A stretch of 64,000 nt of DNA from Anabas testudineus. Taxonomy: Eukaryota; Chordata; Actinopteri; Anabantiformes; Anabantidae. Below, piece after piece: positions 24,854 to 39,657 of the stretch. Positions within the stretch are counted from its first letter, which is position 1; each line of letters opens with the position of its first letter. The stretch lies in assembly GCF_900324465.2 (NCBI RefSeq), contig NC_046622.1:20314297-20378296 (forward strand), in the 5' to 3' direction. The notes under the pieces were generated by a model that was given only the letters and a program-made list of their open reading frames with translations, did not search any database and was not told the DNA's origin. A program made the translations under genes and the position numbers.

Positions 24854-27800
24854 CTATGATTTGTATTTGGTCACTACATGTTTCTTTGTGTTCTTCTCTG
24901 GCTTAAACAATATGATAAAACACTTTGGAGCAAATATACACAGTATTAGTCCAAAACTGGAGGCTAGAAGAGCAAATATCTCCACAGCCACAGTAAATTT
25001 CCCAGGAGAGCTGACATAAGCTGGAATAAAAGTGATCCAGACTGCACAGAAGATCAACATGCTGAAGGTGATAAGTTTGGCTTCATTAAAATTATCAGGT
25101 AGTTTCCGAGCTAGGACAGCTAACACAAAACAGAAGAAAGCCAGTAGTCCTATATACCCCAACACTGTCCAGAATGCAACAGATGAACCTAATGCACACT
25201 CCAAGATGATTTTCTCTTTGTATGTAGTTAGGTTTTTCATTGGAAAAGGAGGACTAAGAACCAACCAAACAGTACATATTAAAACCTGAACAAATGTAAA
25301 AGACACTACAGTCATTCTCTGCTGTGGAGGACCAAACCATTTCATGACATTACTACCTGGAAGTGTAGCTTTGAAGGCCATTAACACAACTATAGTTTTC
25401 CCCAGAACACAAGAGATACAGAGGACAAAGGTGATCCCAAAGGCTGTGTGACGCAGCATACAGGACCACTCAGAGGGTGCTCCAATGAACGTTAATGAAC
25501 ATAAGAAACACAGAGTCAAAGAGAAGAGCAGCAGGAAGCTCAGCTCAGAGTTGTTGGCCCTGACAATCGGGGATGTTCTGTGCCGGAAGAATACAGTCGC
25601 TGTTATAACAGCCAGACAGGCACCACCGATGGAGAATGTAGCCAGGATGATTCCTAGGACCTCACTGAAGGAAAGAAACTCTACAGGCTTTGGGAAACAG
25701 GTGTTTCTGTCTGTGTTAGGCCAGAACTCTTTTGGGCAGGGGAAACAGTCAGTGGAATCTGAAATTTTTTTAAAATAAAAAAAAAAAAATTAATTTACAA
25801 AAACAATTATATATTTGATGGTAGATATGCATGAGAAAACTTTTACCTGTAGCATTGCTGATCTCTCCCTCAGGACATGGTATACAGTCATAACAGCAGA
25901 TGGGTTTTCCTTTCTGCAGCACTTTATGAGTTCCTGGAGAACAGTTGTCAGAGCACACTGATACAGGAACCTGAAAACATACAGTATATAGCGAAACTCA
26001 CCACTTTGTTCTATAGCTGTTATGATTATGATCATTTGTTGCTCCTCACTTGTGTCCTGCCCTCCATCCAGGTTAAGTTCTTGTAGATATGGAACTCTTG
26101 ACCCACTGGCAGTGATGCATCATAGTACCCTACTGTCACCATCTCAAGGCTGCCACTGCTACTTTTCTGCCAGTTAACCAGCTCATACATGGCCACAGGA
26201 TCCCCGTTATCATCAAATGACACATGATAACCATTTTGGGAAAAATTGACTTTCTTCAGCTCAGTAAGAATCTGTGAGGATAAAGGGAAGTAATAGTAAA
26301 GGTAATGCAAACGTAAAGGATTATTTATTTTCATATGTATAGTTTAAACTATGGCATTTTTATTTATTTGTTCAACTGACCTGTTTGGAGTCTATTCTGG
26401 TGAGTTTGTCACACTGAGTTGTAGAATTTGTTTTCTGACACACAGCATTATGAATGGCATGAGCTATTGCATAAACAGCTTTGTACACCATGTTAGTGAT
26501 ACGGAGCTCAGATGTGTCAGTGTAAGGCGTCTGGAGGTTTTGTATGTCTTCACTCCCATCACACATAGTCTTGTCTGTGGCAGAACCTAAAATATACGGA
26601 TTAAAAAAGATTGTTAGTTGGCTCAATGATATGGTAGTTAAAAAATAGTCAATAAATTACTGCTGTTCTATACTTACTTCATGTAATAGTTGTTTTTCAT
26701 TTCATTTTCAATATTAAATGCATTTTCTATAAACTCCTGTACATATATTCATTTTGTTTTTGTAAAAAAATGTTATATTACATTACTTACATATACATCA
26801 CACAATCAGTCACAATTATAAAAGAAAAAATAACTTCAAATGATTTACCATGTTTAATACAAATGAATGGTCTGAAATAACTTAGTTTATAATCATTTGA
26901 ATGTAGAAATATCCTGTCTGTCCTTGGTTAATGAATGCATTTTTGATCATTAACTTGTTGGCATCTGACTATAAGCTTTACTTATAAGCTTTTTTTTATT
27001 TTTATTTTTTTTATTTTTTAGGGTTGACCACGGAGGGTTCCACAAATAGGCAATCATCAACAAAAAAACTAAATAAGTCAAAAAAAAAAAAAAAAAAAAA
27101 AACAGTAGAAAACTGCAAAGACAAAATTGTGAATATCAAACAAAAGCACAGGTTACTCACTTTTTTCCAGGGTGCAATTAAATGCATCCTCCCAGAACTC
27201 AGTAAGAATTGGGGAGGCTGCCACTTTAGTGGGAGAGAGATCCAGCAGGAAGTCTCTCAGACCTGGGATGACAGATCGTGGAATACCAAATCCAATGGCT
27301 CCAGCACAGAAAGTGAACTTCAGCATGTCTGGGTGAGTCATCCAAGCCTCACTGCCTATCCACTGACGAGGTGGAGAAGGTTCACGAGACAGCTCCTCCA
27401 TCAGTAACCTCATCTCTCCTAAGCCTAAAAATGCCACAAGAACTGTAGCTGTTGACCTGGAGACATTAAACAGATTTAGGTTTGAAACGTACAGTATACA
27501 CAGATATGATAACCACTTTAGCTTGATGTTGTGTATGTATACAATTATGGGAGCAATACAAAAGGAAAAAAGGACTTTACAATGTTGCACCTAAATAATA
27601 ACACAAGCATTTACTAATCCTCCCTTTAATAAATTTTCCTCAAGACTTTGACATTTGTTTTAGTGTCAGTACAGGCATAAGTACAATGAGATTGAATGAC
27701 CCATGATTGATTGAACTGGAGACGGTTGCTGTCAGCATGAGAAACACAAATACAATGAGTATAAAAGATACCTGCGGATAACATCAGCCACTCTCTGGAT

Positions 27801-29154
27801 CCTGCTACGTGGGTGGGTACGAGAGAAAGATTCAGAGTATTCAACACAGATCCCCTGTTTTAGTGCTGCTTTCAGGAAAGTTGCCATGCCATTATTTCCA
27901 TAGTCTGAATCTGAGCGGACAGCACCTATCCATGTCCAACCAAATTGTTTCACCAGCTTGGCCAGTGCGTCAGCCTGAAAATGGTCACTGGGAATTGTTC
28001 TTAAGAAACTGGGATACTGCTGCTTATTGGACAAGCATGCACAAGTGGCAAAGTGGCTCACCTAAAGGAAAATAACACAATAAACTTATTTATTGGGCAC
28101 AATCAGGAAACACATATTTAAACCACATTTTACCAAAACATATTTACTTGAGGTACATTAAAGGACCCAATGACACGAGACATGCTGATGGATGGTGTGG
28201 ACCCAGATGCACCAACAATTGCCATCACCATACCAGACTGTGAGCAATTGTCACAAGTGTAAAAAACATGATCCAGGCCATTTGTAAGCTGGAATGCCAC
28301 TTTCACAGCCATAGGAACTGAGGCACATGAGTCATGGATCTGATAACCGAGTCGGATGCCAGGAAGCAGCTTGGTGCTGTTGTTAATTTCCTCAATGGCA
28401 AATATCATTGCACTTGAGAAGTGCAGTTCACGTGGTTCAATTCTAGACACAGTCAGTGTTGAGATGTACAAATAGTTATATCACAATTAAAAAATAAAAA
28501 ACACGCTGTAGGAGAATTATAATGTCCAACGAACATGGTAACTGCACTGCATCTATCAGCTAAATATATATGAAGTAACTGTTTAACCACCAGATGTCAA
28601 TTCAACAATAGAGCTATAGTTTTAAGTAAAATAACACTAAAAGTTATACATTGTTTTACAGTTAGATAATTTTTGTGAATGTATTGCATGCCACTGACTG
28701 GGATCCTAACATACATACAACAAATCTTTTAAGGTTCTCAATGTTAAACACACTTTGCAACATTTTAATCATATGATAATAAATAATTTTTTTCCCACAA
28801 ACTCCAGCATACTTATTATTCTTTACTTCTGCTTTTTACTAACCTCCCTGTGCATGTTAGTTCCCCAGGCATGGTGGTGTAGTTATGCTCCACCGCCTTC
28901 ATGTTGTAGTGAATGGAGAAAACTCCACCAATAACATAATCACCATCCATTGAAAACACAGGCAGATGAGTGGTACCCTGCAGCTTACATAAAACAGATG
29001 AGACCTTAATACTTTCCACAGCACTAGCTTTAGCATATGTGCAGCCAGACATTTGTTTCAGATCATCCCCCGAACTATTCAAAGCAAGAGTAGGATTCAG
29101 ATCATACAAACTAAGAGCTAATCTCAGACTAATAAAGACAGCTAACATCTCCAT
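24854..29154 (-). CDS. V2R-4: vomeronasal type-2 (OlfC) receptor, intact, 882 aa
   Basis: Exons: 1 at 28844-29154, 2 at 28148-28442, 3a at 27772-28061, 3b at 27161-27456, 3c at 26381-26586, 4 at 26050-26271, 5 at 25847-25970, 6 at 24854-25758. Eight open exons with consistent phases. Domain plan as in V2R-3, with the tail [10 protein letters not shown] instead of KKHLMNKN. Exon 3a has [10 protein letters not shown] where V2R-3 has [10 protein letters not shown], a feature shared with V2R-6. Exon 3c begins with GSATD rather than GAATD. The 3b-3c intron contains a poly-A tract of about 22 bp near 27081. Signal peptide [24 protein letters not shown] acid retained. Confidence 0.96.
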
Positions 29155-29198
29155 CCCTGAAGTGTGTGCATATGCGCATATATGTGTTTTTTTCTAGC

Positions 29199-29206
29199 TT
29201 TATATA
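29199..29206 (-). promoter_or_regulatory. TATA box of V2R-4
   Basis: TATATAAA on the minus strand, 45 bp upstream of the ATG. TGACATA follows at 29234-29240. Homology to the V2R-3 promoter ends at about 29276, where the Tc1 insertion lies. Confidence 0.6.
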
Positions 29207-29284
29207 ACTTATTAGGCAGCAGCTTCCCTCCCCTATGTCATCTTCCATTACACCAGAGAGGAGAGAACCTGATCTATATATATA

Positions 29285-30814
<1,530 letters not shown>

Positions 30815-30817
30815 TAT

Positions 30818-31695
<878 letters not shown>

Positions 31696-32420
31696 CTAAG
31701 ATTTGTATTTGGTCACTACATGTATTAGTCCAAATCTGGAGGCCAGAATGGCAAATATCTCCACAGCCACAGTAAATTTCCCAGGAGAGCTGACATAAGC
31801 TGGAATAAAAGTGATCCAGACTGCACAGAAGATCAACATGCTGAAGGTGATCAGTTTAGCTTCATTAAAATTATCAGGTAGTTTCCGAGCTAGGACAGCT
31901 AACACAAAGCAAAACACACAGCTAATAGGCCTATGTATCCAAGCACAGTCCAGAATGCCACAGATGAACCTAATGCACATTCCAGGATTATTTTCTTTTT
32001 GTATGTAGTTCATGGACACCATAGCTGCAGACAAACACTGTATACCTGAGAAAAAAACTAAATTCAACAACACAACTATATTTTTAGTTAAGAAACACAG
32101 AAAGTGCATATTCTTTCCTATAATCACACTCAAGCAAGTCAGCAAGTCAAGCAAGTACTGATTTGGCTTGTTTGATACAAATAGAAAATATATTTTTAGA
32201 TTCAAATACTACATAAACATTGTAAAAAGGTTATATTCATATCATTCAAATTAAGTTTTTCGTTCCCACACAATCCAACTTTTTTTTTTTTATCCCCCTG
32301 TTCTTCTTACTAACCTCCCTGTACACACTACAGGTTCAGGCATGGTGGTGTAGTTAGGCTTCACTGCTTGCAAGTTGTAATGTATAGAGAAAACTCTACC
32401 AACAATGTAGTCACCACCCA
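31696..32420 (-). pseudogene. V2R relic (copy 5): membrane exon fused to intron 1/exon 1
   Basis: 31696-32012 matches the 3' part of exon 6, including [20 protein letters not shown] and [16 protein letters not shown]. About 60 bp near the C-terminus is missing at about 31722, and the sequence is frameshifted near 31915. At about 32010 it switches directly to sequence matching intron 1 of V2R-2 (about 9260-9560). It then runs into the 3' part of exon 1 (about 32312-32418), which is cut off and joined at about 32420 to flank matching 10124. Everything from the first half of the membrane domain back to exon 2 is gone. It cannot encode a receptor. Confidence 0.9.
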
Positions 32421-34594
32421 TAGTCCTACCCTATTGGGTCAGACGGTTTTTACACAAAGCCATGACAAAACCAGTTTAAAATAACGGTAATAAGACATAA
32501 TTTTTCTTACGCTAGTGTTTTGTTTTAATTTTAAGCAGTGGTGATATTCTCATGAGCACATGCTATATAATCACACTTTACATTTAGTTATTTGGCAGAC
32601 GCCTTTATCCAGGCAACTTACAAGTGAGGTACAAAGCATGTAAATATCTAAGACAAGGAGACAAACTTTACAGTAAAGTGCTGCTTCACTTCTGAAAAAA
32701 GGTGTAGTAAACACTATTGAGGGGCCTGTTAACTATAATGGTCAGCGTAAGTGTACCAAATGTTATGAATGAGTAAAACACAGTGAGACTTTCTTTTCGT
32801 GGTAAGGACAGTTTCAGGCTAGTTTTGCGTTGATATTGTTGATGTATTTTTTCTCTGCTTTTACAACCCTGTCATGGAGGCAGCAGGTAGTAGCTCAGAC
32901 AATCCCAGTTTACCTTCACTGCAAATAAGGTTTACCAATGTCTGTGCTGCAGCCAAGTCCAATGATGAAACAACTGATACACCATTTATTGCTTTTATTG
33001 ACCATATGTCTGTTGAAGTACTCCACTATAACAGTAGCCACCAGGAGAATGAAAGAAAGCCGCATTTTTGATATGTGCAGTGTTGTCATGTCATGTTGAT
33101 ATGTGTATAAAGTCAATATGCTTCTATTTTAATCAATCTACCTGTCAACATTTCCCCTTTGCATGTCACACAGAAAAAACAACATCTAAATATTTGTATG
33201 CCTTAGCATAAGATAATATTATCAAATATTAAAATTATTTGGTCAATGTGCATACAACTATCCATAGAAAGTAAGTATTTCTACAGAAAGTAGCAAAATA
33301 TATCAAGTAAACATAGCTCACACAATCTAGCTTCCAATATGCTATTACTATGGTATGCTCATAGAATGATGGTTTACAAGATGTAAACAAGTTTTGTTTT
33401 TGTTTTTGTTTTGTTTGTTTTTTTAGTTTTTTGCTGCACTTTCAAATTGAAACAGGTAAAAACAAAAGTATCTTATGGTAATCTAGTTTTTTAGCCAAGC
33501 TTTCACAATCATTGTTGGGTACTGAAGCAATTTGCATTCTGTATAAGCCAATAATTTGGGTAATTCTTAAGGCTTGAATGTGATAAAAAAAAAAAAGAAT
33601 GTTTTTTCAGACAATGCATACTGACCAATTTTAATAGGACAGAATGGGCACCATATTCCAATTTGGCATCTAGTTCCTTTAATACATCCATTTTTTTACT
33701 CGCTGAAAACAACACCAGAGTAAGCACCTGCTTGTGTTTGTGATGTGTTTAATGCCGCACTTTTGACCAGACGAAGACAATGTGTGATGTTGATGCAACA
33801 ATCAACCTGGACCTGTTGACTTGGTGTGTCGTTGCATCTACAGTAGGGGCACTGTAGGGTTGATCCAGATATGTTTTTTTTATATATGTGTTTTTGTGTT
33901 CATTTGTGTCCCTGGCCACTTAATAGCTGATAACTGATGATAGCTGGGGGCATTACTGGGCAGAGTTTGGTAGTTATGGCAGACTCTCCTTGTCTCCAGG
34001 TTACAGTTGCTCAAGGTTTGTCTTCTTTACCTTTATGAGGAACTCCAGTTGTATAAATATCTCTTCAAGAACTTAACCACAGTAACCTATCTTAAACTGA
34101 AGGAGGCAATGGTGCTCCTGAAATTTGTAAAATCCAAGATAGCACCTGCAGGCCACTTCCTCATCTCCTTCTCTACACTATGGTGGAAACTGTCAGTGCT
34201 CTTAGAGTTGTGCCTTGGCTCAAAGTACTGTGGTTCTGTGTTGTTTATTATAATGAAAAACGTTGTGAGAAGACGCTACGTATTAGACTTCTTATTTTGT
34301 GCAATACAACTGTCTATCCACTAAACTGCATACTTGATGTCCTGCTCTTGCTAAAGTGTGCAGACATACATTAGCATTCACAGAAACAGTGGTCATTATG
34401 ATTAATTTGAAAATACTGATTTTGTCTTCAATGTTGAGACAAAACTCACATATTGGTAAAGACATTTTACTTTATTTACTTTTTCAGCCTAATGGAAAAG
34501 TATTTGGTAAGCAATAATTCACAAAATAACATTGAATTAATGATATAACAATGCCACAATTTACTTTTCTTGACTACATTCAAAGATCCTTAAG
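32421..34594. repeat. Segmental duplication, copy Y
   Basis: Collinear with 10124-12119 joined to 16319-16837. It contains the intact, unduplicated LTR target site GAAGG at 34099-34103. No gene is recognised; the short frame beginning MEAAGSSSDNPSLPSL (32874) has a related but not frame-conserved counterpart at 10566. Confidence 0.88.
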
Positions 34595-37500
34595 CTAATT
34601 CTTGTTCATTAAGTGTTTTTTTGTGTTCTTCTCTGGTTTAAACAATATGATAAAACACTTTGGAGCAAATATACACAGCATTAGTCCAAAACTAGAGGCT
34701 AGAATAGCAAATATCTCCACAGCCACAGTAAATTTCCCAGGAGAGCTGACATAAGCTGGAATAAAAGTGATCCAGACTGCACAGAAGATCAACATGCTGA
34801 AGGTGATCAGTTTGGCTTCATTAAAATTATCAGGTAGTTTCCGAGCTAGGACAGCTAACACAAAACAGAAGACAGCCAGTAGTCCTATATACCCCAACAC
34901 TGTCCAGAATGCAACAGATGAACCTAATGCACACTCCAGGATGATTTTCTCTTTGTATGTTGTTAGGTTTTTCATTGGAAAAGGAGGACTAAGAACCAAC
35001 CAAACAGTACATATTAAAACTTGTATGAATGTAAAAGACACTACAGTCATTCTCTGCTGTGGAGGACCAAACCATTTCATGACATTACTACCTGGAAGTG
35101 TAGCTTTGAAGGCCATTAACACCACTATAGTTTTCCCAAGAACACAAGAGATACAGAGGACAAAGGTGATCCCAAACGCTGTGTGACGCAGCATACAGGA
35201 CCACTCCGAGGGTGCTCCAATGAACGTTAATGAACATAAGAAACACAGAGTCAAAGAGAAGAGCAGCAGGAAGCTCAGCTCAGAGTTGTTGGCCCTGACA
35301 ATCGGGGATGTTCTGTGCCAGAAGAATACAGTCGCTGTTGTAACAGCCAGACAGGCACCACCGATGGAGAATGTAGCCAGGATGATTCCTAGGACCTCAC
35401 TGAAGGAAAGAAACTCTACAGGCTTTGGGAAACAGGTGTCTCTCTCTGTGTTAGGCCAGAACTCTTTAAGGCAAGGGAAACAGTTTGGTGAATCTGGAAA
35501 GATAAATAATAATAATTAATATTTTTTACATCTTAAATGTCACAGATTTGAACTACAAAGCACCTTATTTTACCTGTAACATTGCTGATCTCTCCCTCAG
35601 GACATGGTAGACAGTCATAACAGCAGATGGGTTTTCCTTTCTGCAGCACTTTATGAGTTCCTGGAGGACAGCTGTCAGAGCACACTGATACAGGAACCTG
35701 AAAACATAGAGTATATACAGACAAAGTCAGACAGATATTGTAAGACTCTTTGGTACATGGTTGTCATGATTATGTTTATATTAAATTGTTGCTCCTCACT
35801 TGTGTCCTGCCCTCCATCCAGGTTAAGTTCTTGTAGATATGAAACTCTTGGCCCACTGGCAGTGATGCATCATAGTACCCTACTGTCACCATCTCAAGGC
35901 TGCCACTGCTACTTTTCTGCCAGTTAACCAGCTCATACATGGCCACAGGATCCCCGTTAGCATCAAATGACACATGGTAACCATTTTGGGAAAAGTTTAC
36001 TTTCTGCAGCTCAGTAAGAATCTGTGAAGACATAGGGAAGTAATAGTAAAGGTAATGCAAACGTAAAAGATTATTTATTTTCATATGTATAGTTTAAAAT
36101 ATGGCAATTTTATTTATTTGTTTCAACTGACCTGTTTGGAGTCTTTTCTGGTGAGTTTGTCACACTGAGTTGTAGAATTTTTCTCCTGACACACAGCATT
36201 ATGAATGGCATGAGCTATTGCATAAACAGCTTTGTACACCATGTTAGTGACACGAAGCTCAGATGTGTCAGAGTACGGACTCTGCAGGTTTTGTATGTCT
36301 TCACTCCCATCACACATAGTCTTGTCTGTGGCAGCACCTAAAAAATAAACATTAAAAAAGATTGTTAGGTGGCTCAATGATGCAGTAGTTGAAAAATAAT
36401 CCATAAAAACCTGCTGTTCTATACTTACTTCATGTAATAGTTGTTTTTCATTTCAAAAAAAAGAAAAAAAAAAAACAGTAGAAAACTGCAAAGACAAAAT
36501 TGTGAATATCAAACAAAAGCACAGGTTACTCACTTTTTTCCAGGCTGCAATTAAATGCCTCCTCCCAGAACTCACTAAGAATTGGGGAGGCTGCCACTTT
36601 AGTGGGAGAGAGATCCAGCAGGAAGTCTCTCAGACCTGGGATGACAGATCGTGGAATACCAAATCCAATGGCTCCAGCACAGAAAGTGAACTTCAGCATG
36701 TCTCGGTGAGTCATCCAAGCCTCACTGCCTATCCACTGACGAGGTGGAGAAGGCTCACGAGACAGCTCCTCCATCAGTAAACTCATTTCTCCTAAGCCTA
36801 AAAATGCTACAAGAACTGTAGCTGTTGACCTGGAGACATTAAACAGATTTAGGTTTGAAACGTACAGTATACACAGATATGTTAACCACTTTAGCTTGAT
36901 GTTGTGTATGTATACAATTATGGGAGCAATACAAAAGGAAAAAAGGACTTTACAATGTTGCACCTAAATAATAACATAAGCATTTACTAATCCTCCCTTT
37001 AATAAATTTTCCTCAAGACTTTGACATTTGTTTTAGTGTCAGTACAGGCATAAGTACAATGAGATTGAATGACCCATGATTGATTGAACTGGAGACGGTT
37101 GCTGTCAGCATGAGAAACACAAATACAATGAGTAAAAAAGATACCTGCGAATAACATCAGCCACTCTCTGGATCCTGCTACGTGGGTGGGTACGAGAGAA
37201 AGATTCAGAGTATTCAACACAGATCCCCTGTTTTTGTGCTGCATTCAGGAAAGTTGCCATGCCATTATTTCCATAGTCTGAATCTGAGCGGACAGCACCT
37301 ATCCATGTCCAACCAAATTGTTTCACCAGCTTGGCCAGTGCGTCAGCCTGAAAATGGTCACTGGGAATTGTTCTGAAGAAACTGGGATACTGCTGCTTAT
37401 TGGACAAGCATGCACAAGTGGCAAAGTGGCTCACCTAAAGGAAAATAACACAATAAACTTATTTATTGGGCACAATCAGGAAACACATATTTAAATCACA

Positions 37501-38529
37501 TTTTACCAAAACATATTTACTTGAGGTACATTAAAGGACCCGATGACACGAGAAATGCTGATGGATGGTGTGGACCCAGATGCACCAACAATAGCCATCA
37601 CCATACCAGACTGTGAACAATTGTCACAAGTGTAAACAACATGATCCAGGCCATTTGTAAGCTGGAATGCCACTTTAACAGCCATAGGAACTGAGGCACA
37701 TGCGTCATGGATCTGATAACCGAGTCGGATGCCAGGAAGCAGCTTGGTGCTGTTGTTAATCTCCTCAATGGCAAAGATCATTGCACTTGAGAAGTGCAGT
37801 TCAAGTGGTTCAATTCTAGACACAGTCAGTGTTGAGATGTACAAATAGTTATATCACAATTAAAAAATAAAAAACACGATGTAGGAGAATTATAATGTCC
37901 AACGAACATGATAACTGCACTGCATCTATCAGCTAAATATATATGAAGTAACTGTTTAACCATCAGATGTCAATTCAACAATAGAGCTATAGTTTTAATT
38001 AAAAAAACACTAAAAGTTATTATGTTTTTTACAGTTAGATAAATTTTGTGAATGTATTGCATGCCACTGACTGGGATCCTAACATACATACAACAAATCT
38101 TTTAAGGTTCTCAATGTTACACAAACACTTTGCAACATTTTAATCATATCATAATAAATAGGTTTTATCCCACAAACTCCAGCATACTTATTATTCTTTA
38201 CTTCTCCTTTTTACTAACCTCCCTGTGCATGTTAGTTCCCCAGGCATGGTGGTGTAGTTATGCTCCACCGCCTTCATGTTGTAGTGCATGGAGAAAACTC
38301 CACCAATAACATAATCACCATCCATTGAAAACACAGGTAGATGAGTGGTACCCTGCAGCTTACATAAAACAGATGAGACCTTAATACTTTCCACAGCACT
38401 AACTTTAGCATCTGTGCAGCCAGACATTTGTTTCAGATCATCCCCCGAACTATTCAAAGCAAGAGTAGGATTCAGATCATACAAACCAAGAGCTAATCTC
38501 AGACTAATAAAGACAGCTAACATCTTCAT
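34595..38529 (-). CDS. V2R-6: vomeronasal type-2 (OlfC) receptor, intact, 880 aa
   Basis: Exons: 1 at 38219-38529, 2 at 37521-37815, 3a at 37145-37434, 3b at 36534-36829, 3c at 36132-36337, 4 at 35800-36021, 5 at 35574-35697, 6 at 34595-35493. All are open with fitting phases. The 3' end is V2R-3-like (tail [18 protein letters not shown]), while exon 3a ([10 protein letters not shown]) is V2R-4-like, so the gene is a mosaic. Changes unique to this copy: IHDACAS instead of IHDSCAS in exon 2, the start [18 protein letters not shown] in 3b, and [10 protein letters not shown] instead of [10 protein letters not shown] at the exon 6 start. The 3b-3c intron is only 196 bp because about 340 bp present in V2R-3 is missing. 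IGSEAW and the nine cysteines are kept. Confidence 0.96.
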
Positions 38530-38573
38530 CCCTGAAGTATGTGCATATGCGCATATGTGTGTTTTTTTCTAGG

Positions 38574-38581
38574 TTTATATA
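38574..38581 (-). promoter_or_regulatory. TATA box of V2R-6
   Basis: TATATAAA on the minus strand, 45 bp upstream of the ATG. TGACATA lies at 38609-38615. Confidence 0.6.
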
Positions 38582-38911
38582 ACTTATTAGGCAGCAGCTT
38601 CCCTCCCCTATGTCATCTTCCCTTACACCAGAGAGGAGAGAACCTGATCTAATGGCTTTGGTTTAATTTGAAGTCAGAGAGGAGAGATTTGATGTGAGAG
38701 AGCAAGAATAAGATTGTACTAGAGCTTTGCTCTGATGGGGAATGTTTAGTTAAGCTTATCTTAAGAAAACCAGTCGCTTTTAAAATGTTTGCTTTTAAAT
38801 GAACTTGATTCATATGTATATATTCAGTAATTTCTTGTGTTGTTTCATCGCAGAGTTGTTTATAAATCATTTTCTTGTGCACCTGGTGGGAATAGGATTT
38901 GGAATTATATA

Positions 38912-39585
38912 CAGTTAATCTAGAAAGTATTCACAGTCCTTAACTTTTTCCACATTTTGTTATGTTACATCCTTATTGCAAAATTTCAAATTTTTCTCAA
39001 AATTCTACAAAAAATACACCATAACGTCAAAGTGAAAGAAATCTGTTTGAAATCTTTGCAAATGCATTAAAAATAAATGAAAGAAATCACATGTACATAA
39101 GTATTTGCAGTCTTTGCTCAATACTTTGTTGAAGCAACTTTAGCACCAACTGAAGTCTTTTTGAGTATGATGCTACAAGCTCAGTACACCTATTTTTGAG
39201 CAGTTTCACCTCTTCAGGTTGGATGGGAAGCGTTGTTGCACAGCCATTTTCAGATTTCTCCAGAGATGTTCAATTGGGTTTAAGTATGGGCTCTGGCTGG
39301 ACCACTCAAGGACATTCAGAGTTGTCCTGTAGCTACCGTTTTGTTATCTTGGTTGTGTGCTTAGGGTCGTTGTCCTGTTGAAAGATGAACCGTCACCTCA
39401 GTCTGAGGTTCAGAGAGCTCTGGAACAGGTTTACCTCCATAATGACTAGTCTTCCAGTTACTGCCTCTAGAAGACAACCCCACACCATGATGCTGCCACC
39501 ACCATGCTTCACTATAGGGATGGTATTGGGGAGGTGGTGAATGGTACCTGGTTTCATCCAGACATGATGGTGGACATTCAGGCCA
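38912..39585 (-). mobile_element. Decayed Tc1/mariner fragment, duplicate of 21488-22190
   Basis: Same left end after TA, same internal deletion and same relative position upstream of a V2R, so it was inherited with the duplicated spacer and did not insert independently. It ends in a short TATATA tract at about 39590-39650. Confidence 0.8.
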
Positions 39586-39657
39586 ACTATAGTATAATAT
39601 ATACTATATATATATATATATATATTATATATTATATATTATAAATACTAATTATAC

